Shown one piece after another: positions 33,621 to 42,810 of a stretch of DNA of 64,000 nt (its first letter is position 1; every line of letters begins with the position of its first letter). Origin of the DNA: Caldisericia bacterium. Its GTDB lineage: Bacteria; Caldisericota; Caldisericia; B22-G15. The notes under the pieces were generated by a model, which did no database searches, was not told where the DNA came from, and saw only the letters and a list, made by a program, of their open reading frames with translations. The DNA is taken from positions 172,699 through 236,698 of the forward strand of contig JASEFN010000002.1 of NCBI GenBank assembly GCA_030018355.1, given 5' to 3'. Both the position numbers and the translations under genes were made by a program.

Positions 33621-35198
33621 TTATAAAATTGAAACCTCCTTTATTAAATAATCTGGATTGAGAGTTTCTCCTGTTGATTGTATTAAAAGTTCATCCCATC
33701 TCAAACTTGCACCTGGTTTAAAGATTTTATTTATAAAAAATGCACCTATCTTTTTATTGAAAATTTCATCTGATATATTATTTTTTATATAAAATTCCAT
33801 TTGAGAAGCCATCATTTCTCCAAGAAGATAGTTTTGATAGTATACTGGGTTTGTTCCAAAATGAATCTTTGCTGCCCAATCTGGTTTACCTCTTCTCTCC
33901 TCTGGAATATTCAAAAATTGATTTTGAGAAACAAAATCATACCAAAGTGTGTCAATATTTTCTTCTCTTTCATAAAGTTCTCTTTCAAAGAATACAAAGG
34001 TTATAATCCATCTTGCAGAAATCATAAGTTGATCTCTTAAAGATTTAATTAGTTCAATTTCAAACTTTTCAACATCATTTGGATTCATCTTTAATATTTT
34101 TTTATACCATTCAGGTTTTCTTACTAATCTGCCAAAAAACATTGCCACTGCTTCAGTCGTAAAAATATGTGAAGGGGTTCTTAATATTACTGGGAGATTT
34201 TTGTCTATATATTTATCATAAACAGCATGACCCATTTCATGAAGCATTGTTTCAGCCCACTTTTCATTTGGTCTTATATTCGCTAAAATTCTAACATCTT
34301 CTTCTCTATCTATAAAAATACAAAAAGCATGTTGATTTTTCCCTTTTCTTTCATAAAGATCGCTTCTTTTTAAAATCTCTTCAACTTCCATTCCAATTTC
34401 AGAATATGTTTTTTTGGTTAAATCTTCTATATTTCTATTTTTAAAAATTTCATCAAATGGAATATCATAAACATTTGGCGCTTCTTGGTAAAATCTATCA
34501 CTATAATGCCATGGCATTATATCTTGTGATGGAATTCCTAATTTTTCTGAAACCCTTTCATCAATTTCATCTTTTATAATCATAAAAGAAGTATCAGTTT
34601 TTGATTTAAAATCTTTAAATATTTTATGAACTTCATTGACATTTAACTCTTGTAAATCAAACATCATTTCATAATAGTTTGAATAACCAAAGTCTCTTGC
34701 AATAGAATTCCTTAATTTTACAAGTTCATAAATTTTTGGTGCAACTACTTCGCCTATCTCTTTACTTGCTTCCCAAGCCTTTTTTCTTAAAGATGAATCC
34801 TTTTCATTCCTTAAAATTTCAACAATTTCATTATCACTTACTTCTTTACCATCGATTTTCCCCCTAAAATTAACAAAAATTGATTCTATTTCTATTTCTT
34901 TTGTTGATAATTCTTTTAATTTTTCTTCACTTATTTGATTTGGAAGCATTTCATTTCTTAAAAGAAGAAGTTCTCTATGTTCAATCTTTGAGAGGGATGT
35001 ATCTTTAAGATATTTTTCAACAAGTTTAAATTTCTCTTTATCAGAAAGATACTTTCTTAATTTTAAGTCACTTTCCTTTAATTTTTCTTCCCACTTTTTC
35101 TCGCCAGTTGTGGCTAGATTCCAATAATTTAAACTAACTTCTTTAATTAACTCTTTTAATTCACTGTTTACCTTATCTAAAAATTCCTTAATTTCCAT
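33621..35198 (-). CDS. M2-type (ACE-like) zinc metallopeptidase
   Basis: A 525-residue soluble, helix-rich gluzincin. The zinc site is TMLHEMGHAVYD (HExxH, about residues 323-327), with the third ligand in TTEAVAMFFGRL about 24 residues later. Blocks NYWNLATTGEKK, WEASKEIGEVVAPKI, MPWHYSDRFYQEAP and PDWAAKIHFGTNPVYYQNYL are those of bacterial M2/M3-like dipeptidyl carboxypeptidase relatives. No signal peptide, so it is probably a cytoplasmic peptidase that frees amino acids from peptides, which fits an amino-acid fermenter. Confidence 0.85.
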   Translation of the reverse strand: MEIKEFLDKVNSELKELIKEVSLNYWNLATTGEKKWEEKLKESDLKLRKYLSDKEKFKLVEKYLKDTSLSKIEHRELLLLRNEMLPNQISEEKLKELSTKEIEIESIFVNFRGKIDGKEVSDNEIVEILRNEKDSSLRKKAWEASKEIGEVVAPKIYELVKLRNSIARDFGYSNYYEMMFDLQELNVNEVHKIFKDFKSKTDTSFMIIKDEIDERVSEKLGIPSQDIMPWHYSDRFYQEAPNVYDIPFDEIFKNRNIEDLTKKTYSEIGMEVEEILKRSDLYERKGKNQHAFCIFIDREEDVRILANIRPNEKWAETMLHEMGHAVYDKYIDKNLPVILRTPSHIFTTEAVAMFFGRLVRKPEWYKKILKMNPNDVEKFEIELIKSLRDQLMISARWIITFVFFERELYEREENIDTLWYDFVSQNQFLNIPEERRGKPDWAAKIHFGTNPVYYQNYLLGEMMASQMEFYIKNNISDEIFNKKIGAFFINKIFKPGASLRWDELLIQSTGETLNPDYLIKEVSIL

Positions 35199-35225
35199 TC
35201 TATCCTCCTTTCAACTTTTTAAAAA

Positions 35226-35750
35226 TTATAACATTTTAATTAACATAACTCCTATACCCCCAAGAAAAACAATAAAAAGAGGATGAAGATTCTTTTTAAG
35301 AAAAATTAAAATTAAAAGAGACAAAAAAATTAAAAATGTCTTAAAATCAATTATTGAATTTGATGTTATTAAATAAGTTGCAAACAAAACCAATACAGCA
35401 ACACCAACTCTTAAACTCTTATAAAATTTTGAAAGATCATATCTTTTATTTAAAAAATTTAATATTGTTTCCAATAAAATTAAAATTATTATCCCAGGTA
35501 AAATTAAAGCAACAGACGCAAAGAAACTACCAGAAACAGAAGCAAATTTATTTCCAGTGTAAGTCGCAATATTTAAAGCAATAGGACCTGGGGTTATTTC
35601 AGCAATTGAAACCATATCTAGAAATTCTTTTAATGTAATTAATTTATAAATACTTACAAGTTCATCTTTAATAATTGATAAAGCACTCCATCCACCTCCA
35701 AAAGAGAAAAGACCTATTTTAAAGAATATAAAGAAAAGTTTTAAAATCAT
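35226..35750 (-). CDS. chrA: Chromate transporter, second half-size subunit
   Basis: A 174-residue CHR-domain membrane protein. FFKIGLFSFGGGWSALSII and IAEITPGPIALNIATYTG are the signature blocks of the CHR family. Short-chain CHR proteins work as pairs, and the partner is encoded directly upstream with a four-base overlap. They export chromate where studied; the natural substrate in anaerobes is often unknown. Confidence 0.88.
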   Translation of the reverse strand: MILKLFFIFFKIGLFSFGGGWSALSIIKDELVSIYKLITLKEFLDMVSIAEITPGPIALNIATYTGNKFASVSGSFFASVALILPGIIILILLETILNFLNKRYDLSKFYKSLRVGVAVLVLFATYLITSNSIIDFKTFLIFLSLLILIFLKKNLHPLFIVFLGGIGVMLIKML

Positions 35751-36277
35751 TTTTTAACCCTAATTGAAATAAAAATAAAATATAAAAATGTAATTGAAAC
35801 TAGAGTGTAAATTGAATGGAGTTTTAAAAAATAGATTAGTAAAAAACCAAACAAAAGAAAAACAAATTCGTAAATTTTGAAATTTTTAATAATTCCGAGA
35901 AAAAAATTAATCAATATAACAGCAATTCCAACTCTTATTCCTTCAAGAAAATATTGAATATAAAATAAATTTATATATTTTTTAAATAAAGATGCAACAA
36001 TTAAAATAGCAAAAAATGGCGGAATAAATACACCTAAAACATAATAAAAACCTAATAAAATTCCACCAAGTTTCATTCCAATCATAAAAGCAGTATTAAC
36101 CGCAATTGGACCTGGAGCACTTTGTGCTTTTGAAAATAATTTTAAAAACTCCTCTTTATCAATGATATTTTTTTTAATAATTTCCCTCTCAATTATAGGA
36201 ACCATAGCATAACCCCCTCCAAGTGTTAAGGCACTTATTTTTAAAAAAGTAAAAAATAATAATAATTTAAATCTCAT
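35747..36277 (-). CDS. chrA: Chromate transporter, first half-size subunit
   Basis: A 176-residue CHR-domain membrane protein with FLKISALTLGGGYAMVPII and FSKAQSAPGPIAVNTAFMIG. Pairs with the protein encoded at 35226-35750. Its start overlaps the ornithine racemase gene (ATGA), so the three genes are translationally coupled. Confidence 0.88.
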   Translation of the reverse strand: MRFKLLLFFTFLKISALTLGGGYAMVPIIEREIIKKNIIDKEEFLKLFSKAQSAPGPIAVNTAFMIGMKLGGILLGFYYVLGVFIPPFFAILIVASLFKKYINLFYIQYFLEGIRVGIAVILINFFLGIIKNFKIYEFVFLLFGFLLIYFLKLHSIYTLVSITFLYFIFISIRVKK

Positions 36278-37329
36278 TCTTCAATATATACTTTTTCAAT
36301 ATAAGGAGAAGTCATTGCTGATAAAATTCCTGAATAGTTTAATCTCAAAGAGATAATATCTCCAACTTTTAAAAAGTATCTTTTATTTAAATTTATAACC
36401 ATATGATCACTTGATGCTCCTATTACTTTTATATCTTCTTCAGGTTTTATTCCACCTAAATTGATGTCTTGTCTTCCTAAAGAAAGGATTCCTCTAATCA
36501 TTAATCCTTCATCTTTAAACTCAACCTCCTCTCCAAATGCATCTTTTGTTCTTTTACCCCATGGTTTTGATGGTTTCCTTTTTACTTCAATTAATTGTGC
36601 TTCAAGAAGAAATGTATCTTCTCTTAAACCAGGAAGATTTTCTCTATTTATTGCTTCAACACCACAAAAAATTCCTTCTCCTACTCTTATTTGATTAATA
36701 AAATTTGGAAGTTTATGGTCCCAAATCATCTTCAATAAATTAGATCCTCCTCCTGAGATAACTTTAACAGGAATTTTCTCTTCTTCAAGTTTTGATTTTA
36801 ATTCATAAAGTATTTTTAAATTCTTTTCATCTGGAATTATTCCTGAAAAACAAGTTGTATTTGTTCCAAGTCCTAAAAAAATAATATTTGGAAAACTTAA
36901 GATTTTTTTTACAAATGGAATTACATCTTCTGGCATTACTCCTTCTCTTAACTCTCCCACTTCAACCATTACAATAACACCATGTTTTTTACCTTTCTTT
37001 TTTAAGGAGAGTGAAAGTTTTTCAATTGTTGAAAGTTCTGTCTCCAAAGAAATGTCAACTAAATCAACTACTTCATCAATTTCTGAAAAAGAAGGCGCTC
37101 TTAAAAGAAGTTTTTGAACTCTAAGATGAGAAAAATTTTTTATATTTTTTATTCTTGAATCTCCAATGGTTTTAGCACCAAGGGAGATAAGGGTTCTAAC
37201 AATATTTTCGTCACCTCTAACAACTTTTGTAACAGGAATAAGTTCAACTCCTAACTCTTCACACTTTTTTCTTATCTTTAAATAATTTTCACCTATTGCT
37301 TTTAAATTAATAATTAATCTTGGATACAT
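36274..37329 (-). CDS. orr: Alanine/ornithine racemase family PLP enzyme, likely ornithine racemase
   Basis: A 351-residue fold-type III PLP enzyme. LIPVTKVVRGDENIV near residue 35 holds the PLP lysine (TK), and GDSRIKN, VMVEVGELREGVMPED, GLGTNTTCFSG and ISGGGSNLL follow. This is the pattern of the ornithine racemase of Clostridium sticklandii and relatives (also YhfX-like proteins), not Alr. It would convert L- to D-ornithine, the entry to oxidative ornithine degradation, although ornithine aminomutase (OraS/OraE) is not in the window. First gene of the operon orr-chrA-chrA-peptidase-argF-comEA-comEC. Confidence 0.75.
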   Translation of the reverse strand: MYPRLIINLKAIGENYLKIRKKCEELGVELIPVTKVVRGDENIVRTLISLGAKTIGDSRIKNIKNFSHLRVQKLLLRAPSFSEIDEVVDLVDISLETELSTIEKLSLSLKKKGKKHGVIVMVEVGELREGVMPEDVIPFVKKILSFPNIIFLGLGTNTTCFSGIIPDEKNLKILYELKSKLEEEKIPVKVISGGGSNLLKMIWDHKLPNFINQIRVGEGIFCGVEAINRENLPGLREDTFLLEAQLIEVKRKPSKPWGKRTKDAFGEEVEFKDEGLMIRGILSLGRQDINLGGIKPEEDIKVIGASSDHMVINLNKRYFLKVGDIISLRLNYSGILSAMTSPYIEKVYIEE

Positions 37330-37379
37330 AACTCTAAAAATTATAACTCTTTAAAGATTTTCTTTCAATTTGATTAAAA

Positions 37380-38540
37380 TTAATAGTTAATTAAATTTTT
37401 TAACTCCTCTTTTATATTTTCAAAATCATTCTTCGAAATTTTTTCAAAATTTTTAAGAAAACCAAAAAGTTTTTGAAATATTGGTAATATTTCTTTTTCT
37501 TCAGTTAATTTTAATATTAGACTCATCTCAATAACATATACAAGATCTTTAAAATTTTTAAAGAAATCTAAATTTAGAGGTTCATTCAAAATTTTATAAA
37601 TTCTCTTTTTGGCCTCTTCTTTTATCCATTCATCCTCCTTTTTAAAAAATATTTCCAATTCATTTAAATCATCATTAGAAATTTTAAACCCACTTGCTTT
37701 AATATCCTCTTCAAGATGTTCAATATTTGAAGGCCCTATAAGAGCTGTAATTATCTTGTTTTGACATAATACCCAATTTATTGCCATTTGTACTGGGGTT
37801 TTATCATATTTTTTACTTAATTCCTTAAATTTATTATATATTCTTATTGCAGATTCAAATTTTTCATATTGAAATAAAGGATCAAAATTTCTTATATCTT
37901 GTGGCTCAAATTTTTTATTTTCGTTAAATTTTCCAGTTAGAATTCCTCTTCCAGTTGTACTAAAAGCAATAATTCCAATATTATATTTTTCACTTAAAGG
38001 TATTAAATCTCTTTTTGACTCCCTTACAACTGCACTTAATTCAACAAGAAAAGAAAACACATTTCCAATTTTAAAATACTCCTCTACTATAGACATTGGA
38101 AGATGACCAATTCCGTATTCTCTAATTTTCCCTTCTTTTTTTAATTTCTCTAAAGCATTTACTGTCTCTTCAACTGGAGTGTAAGGATCATTAAAATGTA
38201 TTTGGTATAAATCAATATAATCTGTTTTTAAATTTTTTAAACTTTCTTCACATGCTGTTAAGATATAGTCTTCTTTAAGATTGGGTATAACTCCTTTTTT
38301 AATGCCAACTTTAGTAGCAATATAAATATTTTTTCTAAAATCTTTAACAAACTCTCCAAGAATTTTTTCGGCATCTCCGTAAGCCTCTGCTGTATCAAAA
38401 AAATTTATACCCAATTCATATGCTCTATTTATCATTTTCTTAAACTCATTTAAATCTTTTTTACCATAAACACCACTTAATGAATAAGTTCCTATTCCAA
38501 TTTCAGAAATTTTAAATTTTTTATATTCTTTATAATTCAC
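37380..38540 (-). CDS. Aldo/keto reductase family oxidoreductase
   Basis: A 386-residue protein: a TIM-barrel aldo/keto reductase domain (residues 1-310) plus an extra C-terminal helical part of about 75 residues. Catalytic residues are visible: Asp and Tyr in INFFDTAEAYGDAE, Lys in IYIATKVGI, His in YQIHFND. NADPH-dependent reduction of aldehydes or ketones is expected; the substrate is unknown. The start is GTG with AAGGAGG five bases upstream. Confidence 0.87.
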   Translation of the reverse strand: MNYKEYKKFKISEIGIGTYSLSGVYGKKDLNEFKKMINRAYELGINFFDTAEAYGDAEKILGEFVKDFRKNIYIATKVGIKKGVIPNLKEDYILTACEESLKNLKTDYIDLYQIHFNDPYTPVEETVNALEKLKKEGKIREYGIGHLPMSIVEEYFKIGNVFSFLVELSAVVRESKRDLIPLSEKYNIGIIAFSTTGRGILTGKFNENKKFEPQDIRNFDPLFQYEKFESAIRIYNKFKELSKKYDKTPVQMAINWVLCQNKIITALIGPSNIEHLEEDIKASGFKISNDDLNELEIFFKKEDEWIKEEAKKRIYKILNEPLNLDFFKNFKDLVYVIEMSLILKLTEEKEILPIFQKLFGFLKNFEKISKNDFENIKEELKNLINY

Positions 38541-38646
38541 TCTTACCTCCTTTTGAACTAATTTTTGCTAATTTTAACAAAATTAAACATTACATACAAT
38601 AATAAATGACTAATTATATTTTTGTATAAGGAAGCACTAATTTTTA

Positions 38647-38827
38647 ATTAAAGAATCTAAATTTATTTGGATGAATGGTGAATTTGTCAATTGGTGGGAT
38701 GCTAAAATTCATATATTATCTCATGTTATACATTATGGTTCAGGAGTTTTTGAAGGAATAAGGTGTTATAAAACAGATAAAGGACCTGAAATTTTCAGAT
38801 TAAAAGATCACCTTATTAGATTAAAAA
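38647..38827 (+). repeat. Direct repeat copy 1: 5' fragment of ilvE without a start codon
   Basis: These 181 bases are identical to 39404-39584, codons 3-62 of the ilvE gene. Translated in the matching frame they give [20 protein letters not shown] and onward, ending at a TGA just after the repeat. There is no start codon: the 23 bases before it differ from those before the real gene, while a further 13 bases (TAATTATATTTTT, 38611-38623 and 39374-39386) match again. It is a truncated gene copy. Confidence 0.95.
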
Positions 38828-38867
38828 TATGATAATATTATGTTACTATATTAAAAAAGGAGGAAAT

Positions 38868-39293
38868 ATGAAAAAAATAGGATTAATTGATAAAATTATT
38901 GCAATAACAGGTACTGTTCTTATCTGGATACCAATTATAGCGCCTCTATTTTTTGCTTTATTATCATTATTTTATTTTAAAAAATTCAGATTTGATTATC
39001 TAATGACAATGGAGTTTTTTCTTTTAATTTTAATAGGAGTAATATTGTTGATAATAGTTAGTTTAAGAACCAAAAAAAGTATTAAAAATATTGTAATTTG
39101 TTCTTTAGTTTTGATTGGTTCATTTTTTTTACCTCAACTTATTGCACAATTAACAGGTGTTGCATCAGGTGAAACTGAGTTAACTACCACAATGTTTACA
39201 ATTTTAATCACTTTTGTAATAATTTATATATTAGCCTTAATTATTTTAGGAGTTTTTGGAATATTATTAGTTAAAAAATTAGTTAAATCATAG
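38868..39293 (+). CDS. Small four-helix membrane protein, unknown
   Basis: About 141 residues (MKKIGLIDKIIAITG onward) with four predicted membrane helices separated by short loops (FKKFRFDYLM; RTKKSIKNI; TGVASGETELTTT). I do not recognise a family. I take the ATG at 38868 because AAAGGAGG lies seven bases before it; an upstream ATG at 38829 has no such site. The gene sits between two identical copies of the ilvE 5' end and may have arrived with, or been trapped by, that duplication. Confidence 0.7.
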   Translation: MKKIGLIDKIIAITGTVLIWIPIIAPLFFALLSLFYFKKFRFDYLMTMEFFLLILIGVILLIIVSLRTKKSIKNIVICSLVLIGSFFLPQLIAQLTGVASGETELTTTMFTILITFVIIYILALIILGVFGILLVKKLVKS

Positions 39294-39397
39294 AAGTTTC
39301 CCATTTTTATATATAAATAAATTTCACTATCATTTTGAATTGAAATTTAAATAAAATAATATAAAATATTGCTTAATTATATTTTTAAGGAGGAGTC

Positions 39398-40324
39398 ATG
39401 CCTATTAAAGAATCTAAATTTATTTGGATGAATGGTGAATTTGTCAATTGGTGGGATGCTAAAATTCATATATTATCTCATGTTATACATTATGGTTCAG
39501 GAGTTTTTGAAGGAATAAGGTGTTATAAAACAGATAAAGGACCTGAAATTTTCAGATTAAAAGATCACCTTATTAGATTAAAAAATTCTGCAAAAATTTA
39601 TAGAATGGAACTACCATATTCAATTGAAGAGTTAAGGGAAGCAACAAAAGAGTTGATAAGAAAGAATGATTTAGAGTCAGCCTATATAAGACCAATAGCG
39701 TATAGGGGGTATGGAACAATAGCGCCAAATCCCTTGGGTGTTCCAGTAGAAGTGTCTATTATTGCATTTGATATGGGAAAATATCTTGGTGATGAAAATA
39801 TTAAAAAGGGAATAAATGTTTCAGTTTCATCTTGGAGAAAATTTGCTCCTGATACTCTTCCTGCAATGGCAAAAGCAAGTGGAAATTACTTGAATTCACA
39901 ACTTGCCTTAATGGAAACTGTAAGTTATGGTTTTGATGAAGCAATTCTTCTTGATTATTTTGGTTATGTTAGTGAAGGCAGTGGTGAAAACATTTTTCTT
40001 GTTAAAAATGAGATTCTTTATACACCTCCACTTTCTTCTTCAATTCTTGAAGGAATTACAAGAGACACAATTATAAAAATTGCAAAAGATATAGGAATTG
40101 AAGTAAGAGTTGAATTTATTCCAAGAGAGGCACTTTATGTAGCAGATGAAATGTTTTTAGTTGGAACAGCAGCAGAAGTTACTCCAGTTATAAGTGTAGA
40201 TAAAATTCCAGTTGGAAATGGCAGTGTTGGTAAAATAACAAGATTACTTCAAGAAAAATATTCAAAAATTGTTGAAGGAAAAGAAGAAGATAAATATGGA
40301 TGGTGTGATTATGTAAACATTTGA
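39398..40324 (+). CDS. ilvE: Branched-chain amino acid aminotransferase
   Basis: A 308-residue fold-type IV PLP aminotransferase. It opens [18 protein letters not shown] and has [11 protein letters not shown], the PLP lysine in AMAKASGNYLNSQLA (about residue 158), GFDEAILLDYFGYVSEGSGENIF, and GITRDTI. It interconverts valine, leucine and isoleucine with their 2-oxo acids. GGAGGAG site six bases before the ATG. Its first 62 codons are duplicated upstream. Confidence 0.95.
   Translation: MPIKESKFIWMNGEFVNWWDAKIHILSHVIHYGSGVFEGIRCYKTDKGPEIFRLKDHLIRLKNSAKIYRMELPYSIEELREATKELIRKNDLESAYIRPIAYRGYGTIAPNPLGVPVEVSIIAFDMGKYLGDENIKKGINVSVSSWRKFAPDTLPAMAKASGNYLNSQLALMETVSYGFDEAILLDYFGYVSEGSGENIFLVKNEILYTPPLSSSILEGITRDTIIKIAKDIGIEVRVEFIPREALYVADEMFLVGTAAEVTPVISVDKIPVGNGSVGKITRLLQEKYSKIVEGKEEDKYGWCDYVNI
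39404..39584 (+). repeat. Direct repeat copy 2, inside ilvE
   Basis: Second copy of the 181-base perfect repeat, offset 757 bases from the first. This copy is in the intact ilvE gene. Recombination between the copies would delete the small membrane gene and leave ilvE with the upstream flank of copy 1. Confidence 0.95.
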
Positions 40325-40339
40325 TAAAATTTAATTGAA

Positions 40340-41344
40340 ATGAAAGTTTTAGGTGTTGAAACTTCATGTGATGATACATCAATGGCTATTGTTGAAAATG
40401 GAAAACTCATCTCAATGGTAAGAGCAACATCAGAGGATTTTCATAAAAAATATGGAGGAGTGGTGCCAGAAATTGCTGCTAGAAAGCAACTCGAGATTTT
40501 TCCCTATGTTATTGAGGAACTCGAAAAGAAAAGTGGAATTTCAATTAATCAAGTTGAAGGAGTTTCAGTTACAATTGGACCAGGTCTTGTTGGATCTTTA
40601 CTTGTTGGTGTTGAATTTGCAAAAACCCTTTCATATTCTCTTTCAATTCCTCTAATTGGTGTAAATCACTTAGAAGGCCATATTTACTCAATTTTTTTTG
40701 ATCATGATTTAAAGTTTCCATTCTTATCTTTAATAATATCTGGTGGTCATACAATTCTTTTAATTTTTGAAGAAAATTTTAAATATAAATTTTTAGGAGA
40801 GACAGTTGATGATTCAGCAGGAGAGATTATTGATAAGATAGGGAGAAAATTAGGTTTTGATTATCCTGCTGGAAAAGCGCTTGATGATCTTGCACTTAAA
40901 GGAGATCCAAAAAAATATAAATTTTCTATTCCAAAATTCAAAGATAAAGAAAAAAGGTACTCATTTTCATTCTCGGGTTTAAAAACTGAAGTTTTAAATG
41001 TTATAAATAAAGGAGATTTTAAAATTGAAGATCTTGTCTCTTCGATGTTTTATACAATATATGAATCGCTTATGAAAAAAATTGAACTTGCATATGAGGA
41101 GTTTAATATAAATAGAGTATCAGTTGTTGGTGGAGTTTCTGCAAGCAAATTTTTAAGACAATTTTTTAGTTTAAATAATAATTTTGAATTTTATTTTCCT
41201 TCTTTTGAGTTTTCAACTGATAATGGAGGAATGATTGCATTAGTTGGCGAAAGATATTTATTAGAAGGTTATTTTTCTGATTATGATCTTGACGCAGTTG
41301 CATCATTAAAATTAAATACAAATCCATATATAAAGAAAAATTAG
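40340..41344 (+). CDS. tsaD: tRNA threonylcarbamoyladenosine transferase TsaD
   Basis: A 334-residue ASKHA-fold protein. VLGVETSCDDTSMAIV at the N-terminus, HKKYGGVVPEIAARKQLE, the metal motif HLEGHIYS (HxEGH), ISGGHT, DDSAGEIIDKIGR and GGVSASKFLR are all present. With TsaB, TsaE and TsaC it makes t6A37 in tRNAs that read ANN codons. No ribosome site. TGA-TAAAAT nine bases before the ATG could be a promoter giving a leaderless mRNA. Confidence 0.96.
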   Translation: MKVLGVETSCDDTSMAIVENGKLISMVRATSEDFHKKYGGVVPEIAARKQLEIFPYVIEELEKKSGISINQVEGVSVTIGPGLVGSLLVGVEFAKTLSYSLSIPLIGVNHLEGHIYSIFFDHDLKFPFLSLIISGGHTILLIFEENFKYKFLGETVDDSAGEIIDKIGRKLGFDYPAGKALDDLALKGDPKKYKFSIPKFKDKEKRYSFSFSGLKTEVLNVINKGDFKIEDLVSSMFYTIYESLMKKIELAYEEFNINRVSVVGGVSASKFLRQFFSLNNNFEFYFPSFEFSTDNGGMIALVGERYLLEGYFSDYDLDAVASLKLNTNPYIKKN

Positions 41345-41350
41345 GTAAAA

Positions 41351-41359
41351 TGATATAAT
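41351..41359 (+). promoter_or_regulatory. Extended -10 promoter before the class III aminotransferase
   Basis: TGA-TATAAT with a leader of about 26 bases that contains a GGAGG ribosome site. Confidence 0.55.
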
Positions 41360-41391
41360 TTCATTGATAATTAAAAAGTTTGGAGGTTTTT

Positions 41392-42741
41392 ATGGATAAA
41401 AATGAATTAGTAAAAATTGCAGAGAGTAATGTTCTTCCACATTATGCATTTGTTAAAGAAATTAGAGAAAAGGGTCCAAAGATAATTGTTAAAGGAGACG
41501 GTGCAAAAATTTATGATATTGATGGAAAAGAGTACATTGATGGTCTTTCAATTTTGTGGACTGTTAACATTGGACATGGAAGAAAAGAGATAATTGATGC
41601 CCTAAAAGAACAACTTGAAAAAATTAATTATGCAAGTTTGTTTGGCGGATATTTTAATGAACCTGCAATAAGACTTGCTGACAAATTAAGTAAAATTACT
41701 CCATCAACACTTAAAACAACATTTTTTATTTCTGGAGGATCTGAAGCAGTAGAATCAGCAATAAAATTTGTAAGACAATATTGGGCATTAAAAGGTCATC
41801 CTGAAAAAAAGAAAATTATTTCAAGAAGAGAATCATATCATGGAGTCACTTATGGTGCTCTTTCTGCAACAGGTTTAAGAATCTATAGACAACCATTTGA
41901 GCCTCTGCTTCCATTTTTCATTCATATCTCACCACCATATTGCTATAGATGTGATTTTGGAAAAGAACCTGAAACTTGTAATGTTGAATGTGCCAAACAA
42001 TTCAAAGATGTTATTTATTATGAAGGAAAAGGAACGATAGCAGCAATAATTTTAGAACCAGTTATGAGTGCTGCTGGTGCTCTTGTTCCGCCAAAAAAAT
42101 ATTTTGAAGAGATCCAAAACATTGCAAGAGAAAACAACATACTTATTATTGCTGATGAAGTTATAAATGGATGGGGAAGATGTGGAGAACTTTTTGGTTC
42201 TCTTCTTTTTGATCTTGATCCAGATATAATGGTTTTTGGAAAAGGTATAACATCTGGATATGCTCCTCTTGGTGCAATGATTGTCAAAGAAGAATTATTT
42301 GAGGTTTTCATTGATAATATGTTTGTTCATGGTCATACTTTTGGAGGGCATTGTCTCTCAACAGTTGCTGCATTTAAAAATATAGAAGTTATTGAAAAAG
42401 AAAATTTACCAAAAAGGGCCAAAGAAAAAGGTGAGAAGTTAGGAAAACTTTTGATGGAATTAAAAAAACATAAAAGAGTTGGAGATGTAAGAGGAATTGG
42501 ACTCCATTGGGCAATTGAGTATGTTAAAAATAAAGATACAAAAGAGAGAATACCATCTCATATAAGATTTGCAATGAGAGTTGAAGAAGCAGCATATAGA
42601 AGAGGTTTATATTTATGTAGAGCATCAGTTGACAAAACATATGTTGCACCACCTCTTGTAATTGAAGATAAAGATTTAGAGAAAATTGTAGAAATTCTTG
42701 ATGAAGCAATTGATGAAGCAACAAGAAGTGTAGATATTTAA
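41392..42741 (+). CDS. Class III aminotransferase (omega-amino acid/diamine type)
   Basis: A 449-residue fold-type I PLP aminotransferase. YIDGLSILWTVNIGHGRKEI, FFISGGSEAVESAIKF, DEVINGWGRCGELFG, and the PLP lysine in FGKGITSGYAPLGAM (about residue 287) are visible. This subgroup moves amino groups from omega-amino acids or diamines to pyruvate or 2-oxoglutarate. It sits just before the lysine fermentation operon, so a role with lysine-derived amines is possible. The ATG at 41392 follows GGAGGTTTTT; the frame upstream of it is not needed. Confidence 0.85.
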   Translation: MDKNELVKIAESNVLPHYAFVKEIREKGPKIIVKGDGAKIYDIDGKEYIDGLSILWTVNIGHGRKEIIDALKEQLEKINYASLFGGYFNEPAIRLADKLSKITPSTLKTTFFISGGSEAVESAIKFVRQYWALKGHPEKKKIISRRESYHGVTYGALSATGLRIYRQPFEPLLPFFIHISPPYCYRCDFGKEPETCNVECAKQFKDVIYYEGKGTIAAIILEPVMSAAGALVPPKKYFEEIQNIARENNILIIADEVINGWGRCGELFGSLLFDLDPDIMVFGKGITSGYAPLGAMIVKEELFEVFIDNMFVHGHTFGGHCLSTVAAFKNIEVIEKENLPKRAKEKGEKLGKLLMELKKHKRVGDVRGIGLHWAIEYVKNKDTKERIPSHIRFAMRVEEAAYRRGLYLCRASVDKTYVAPPLVIEDKDLEKIVEILDEAIDEATRSVDI

Positions 42742-42758
42742 TTTTTTTTTAAACTTTA

Positions 42759-42774
42759 TGCCAAATTTTAGGCA
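42759..42774. promoter_or_regulatory. Small inverted repeat (TGCC...GGCA), possible operator
   Basis: TGCC and GGCA separated by eight A/T bases, with further A/T symmetry outside. It lies just upstream of the -10 of the regulator gene, about where a -35 or an autoregulatory operator would be. Could also be chance. Confidence 0.3.
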
Positions 42775-42794
42775 AAAATTCTATTTTAAAAATA

Positions 42795-42803
42795 TGTTAT
42801 AAT
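42795..42803 (+). promoter_or_regulatory. Extended -10 promoter of the lysine cluster regulator
   Basis: TGT-TATAAT ends seven bases before the ATG and no ribosome site is present, so the message should be leaderless or nearly so. It may drive the whole kdd-kam-kce operon. Confidence 0.5.
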
Positions 42804-42810
42804 TTTATCA

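Noticed and set aside
38611-39403. Insertion sequence or transposon behind the ilvE duplication
   Set aside because: No transposase frame, no terminal inverted repeats, and the repeated DNA is coding sequence of ilvE itself.
42018-42311. A 97-codon frame opposite the class III aminotransferase
   Set aside because: Antisense shadow of a conserved enzyme; composition follows the opposite strand.
42742-42810. Intrinsic terminator after the class III aminotransferase
   Set aside because: The TGCC/GGCA stem is only four G/C-containing pairs and is not followed by a T run in the right place. Better read as a possible operator.
41345-42810. Sigma-54 (-24/-12) promoter for the lysine genes
   Set aside because: No TGGCAC-N5-TTGCA-like pair was found upstream of the regulator or the aminotransferase.
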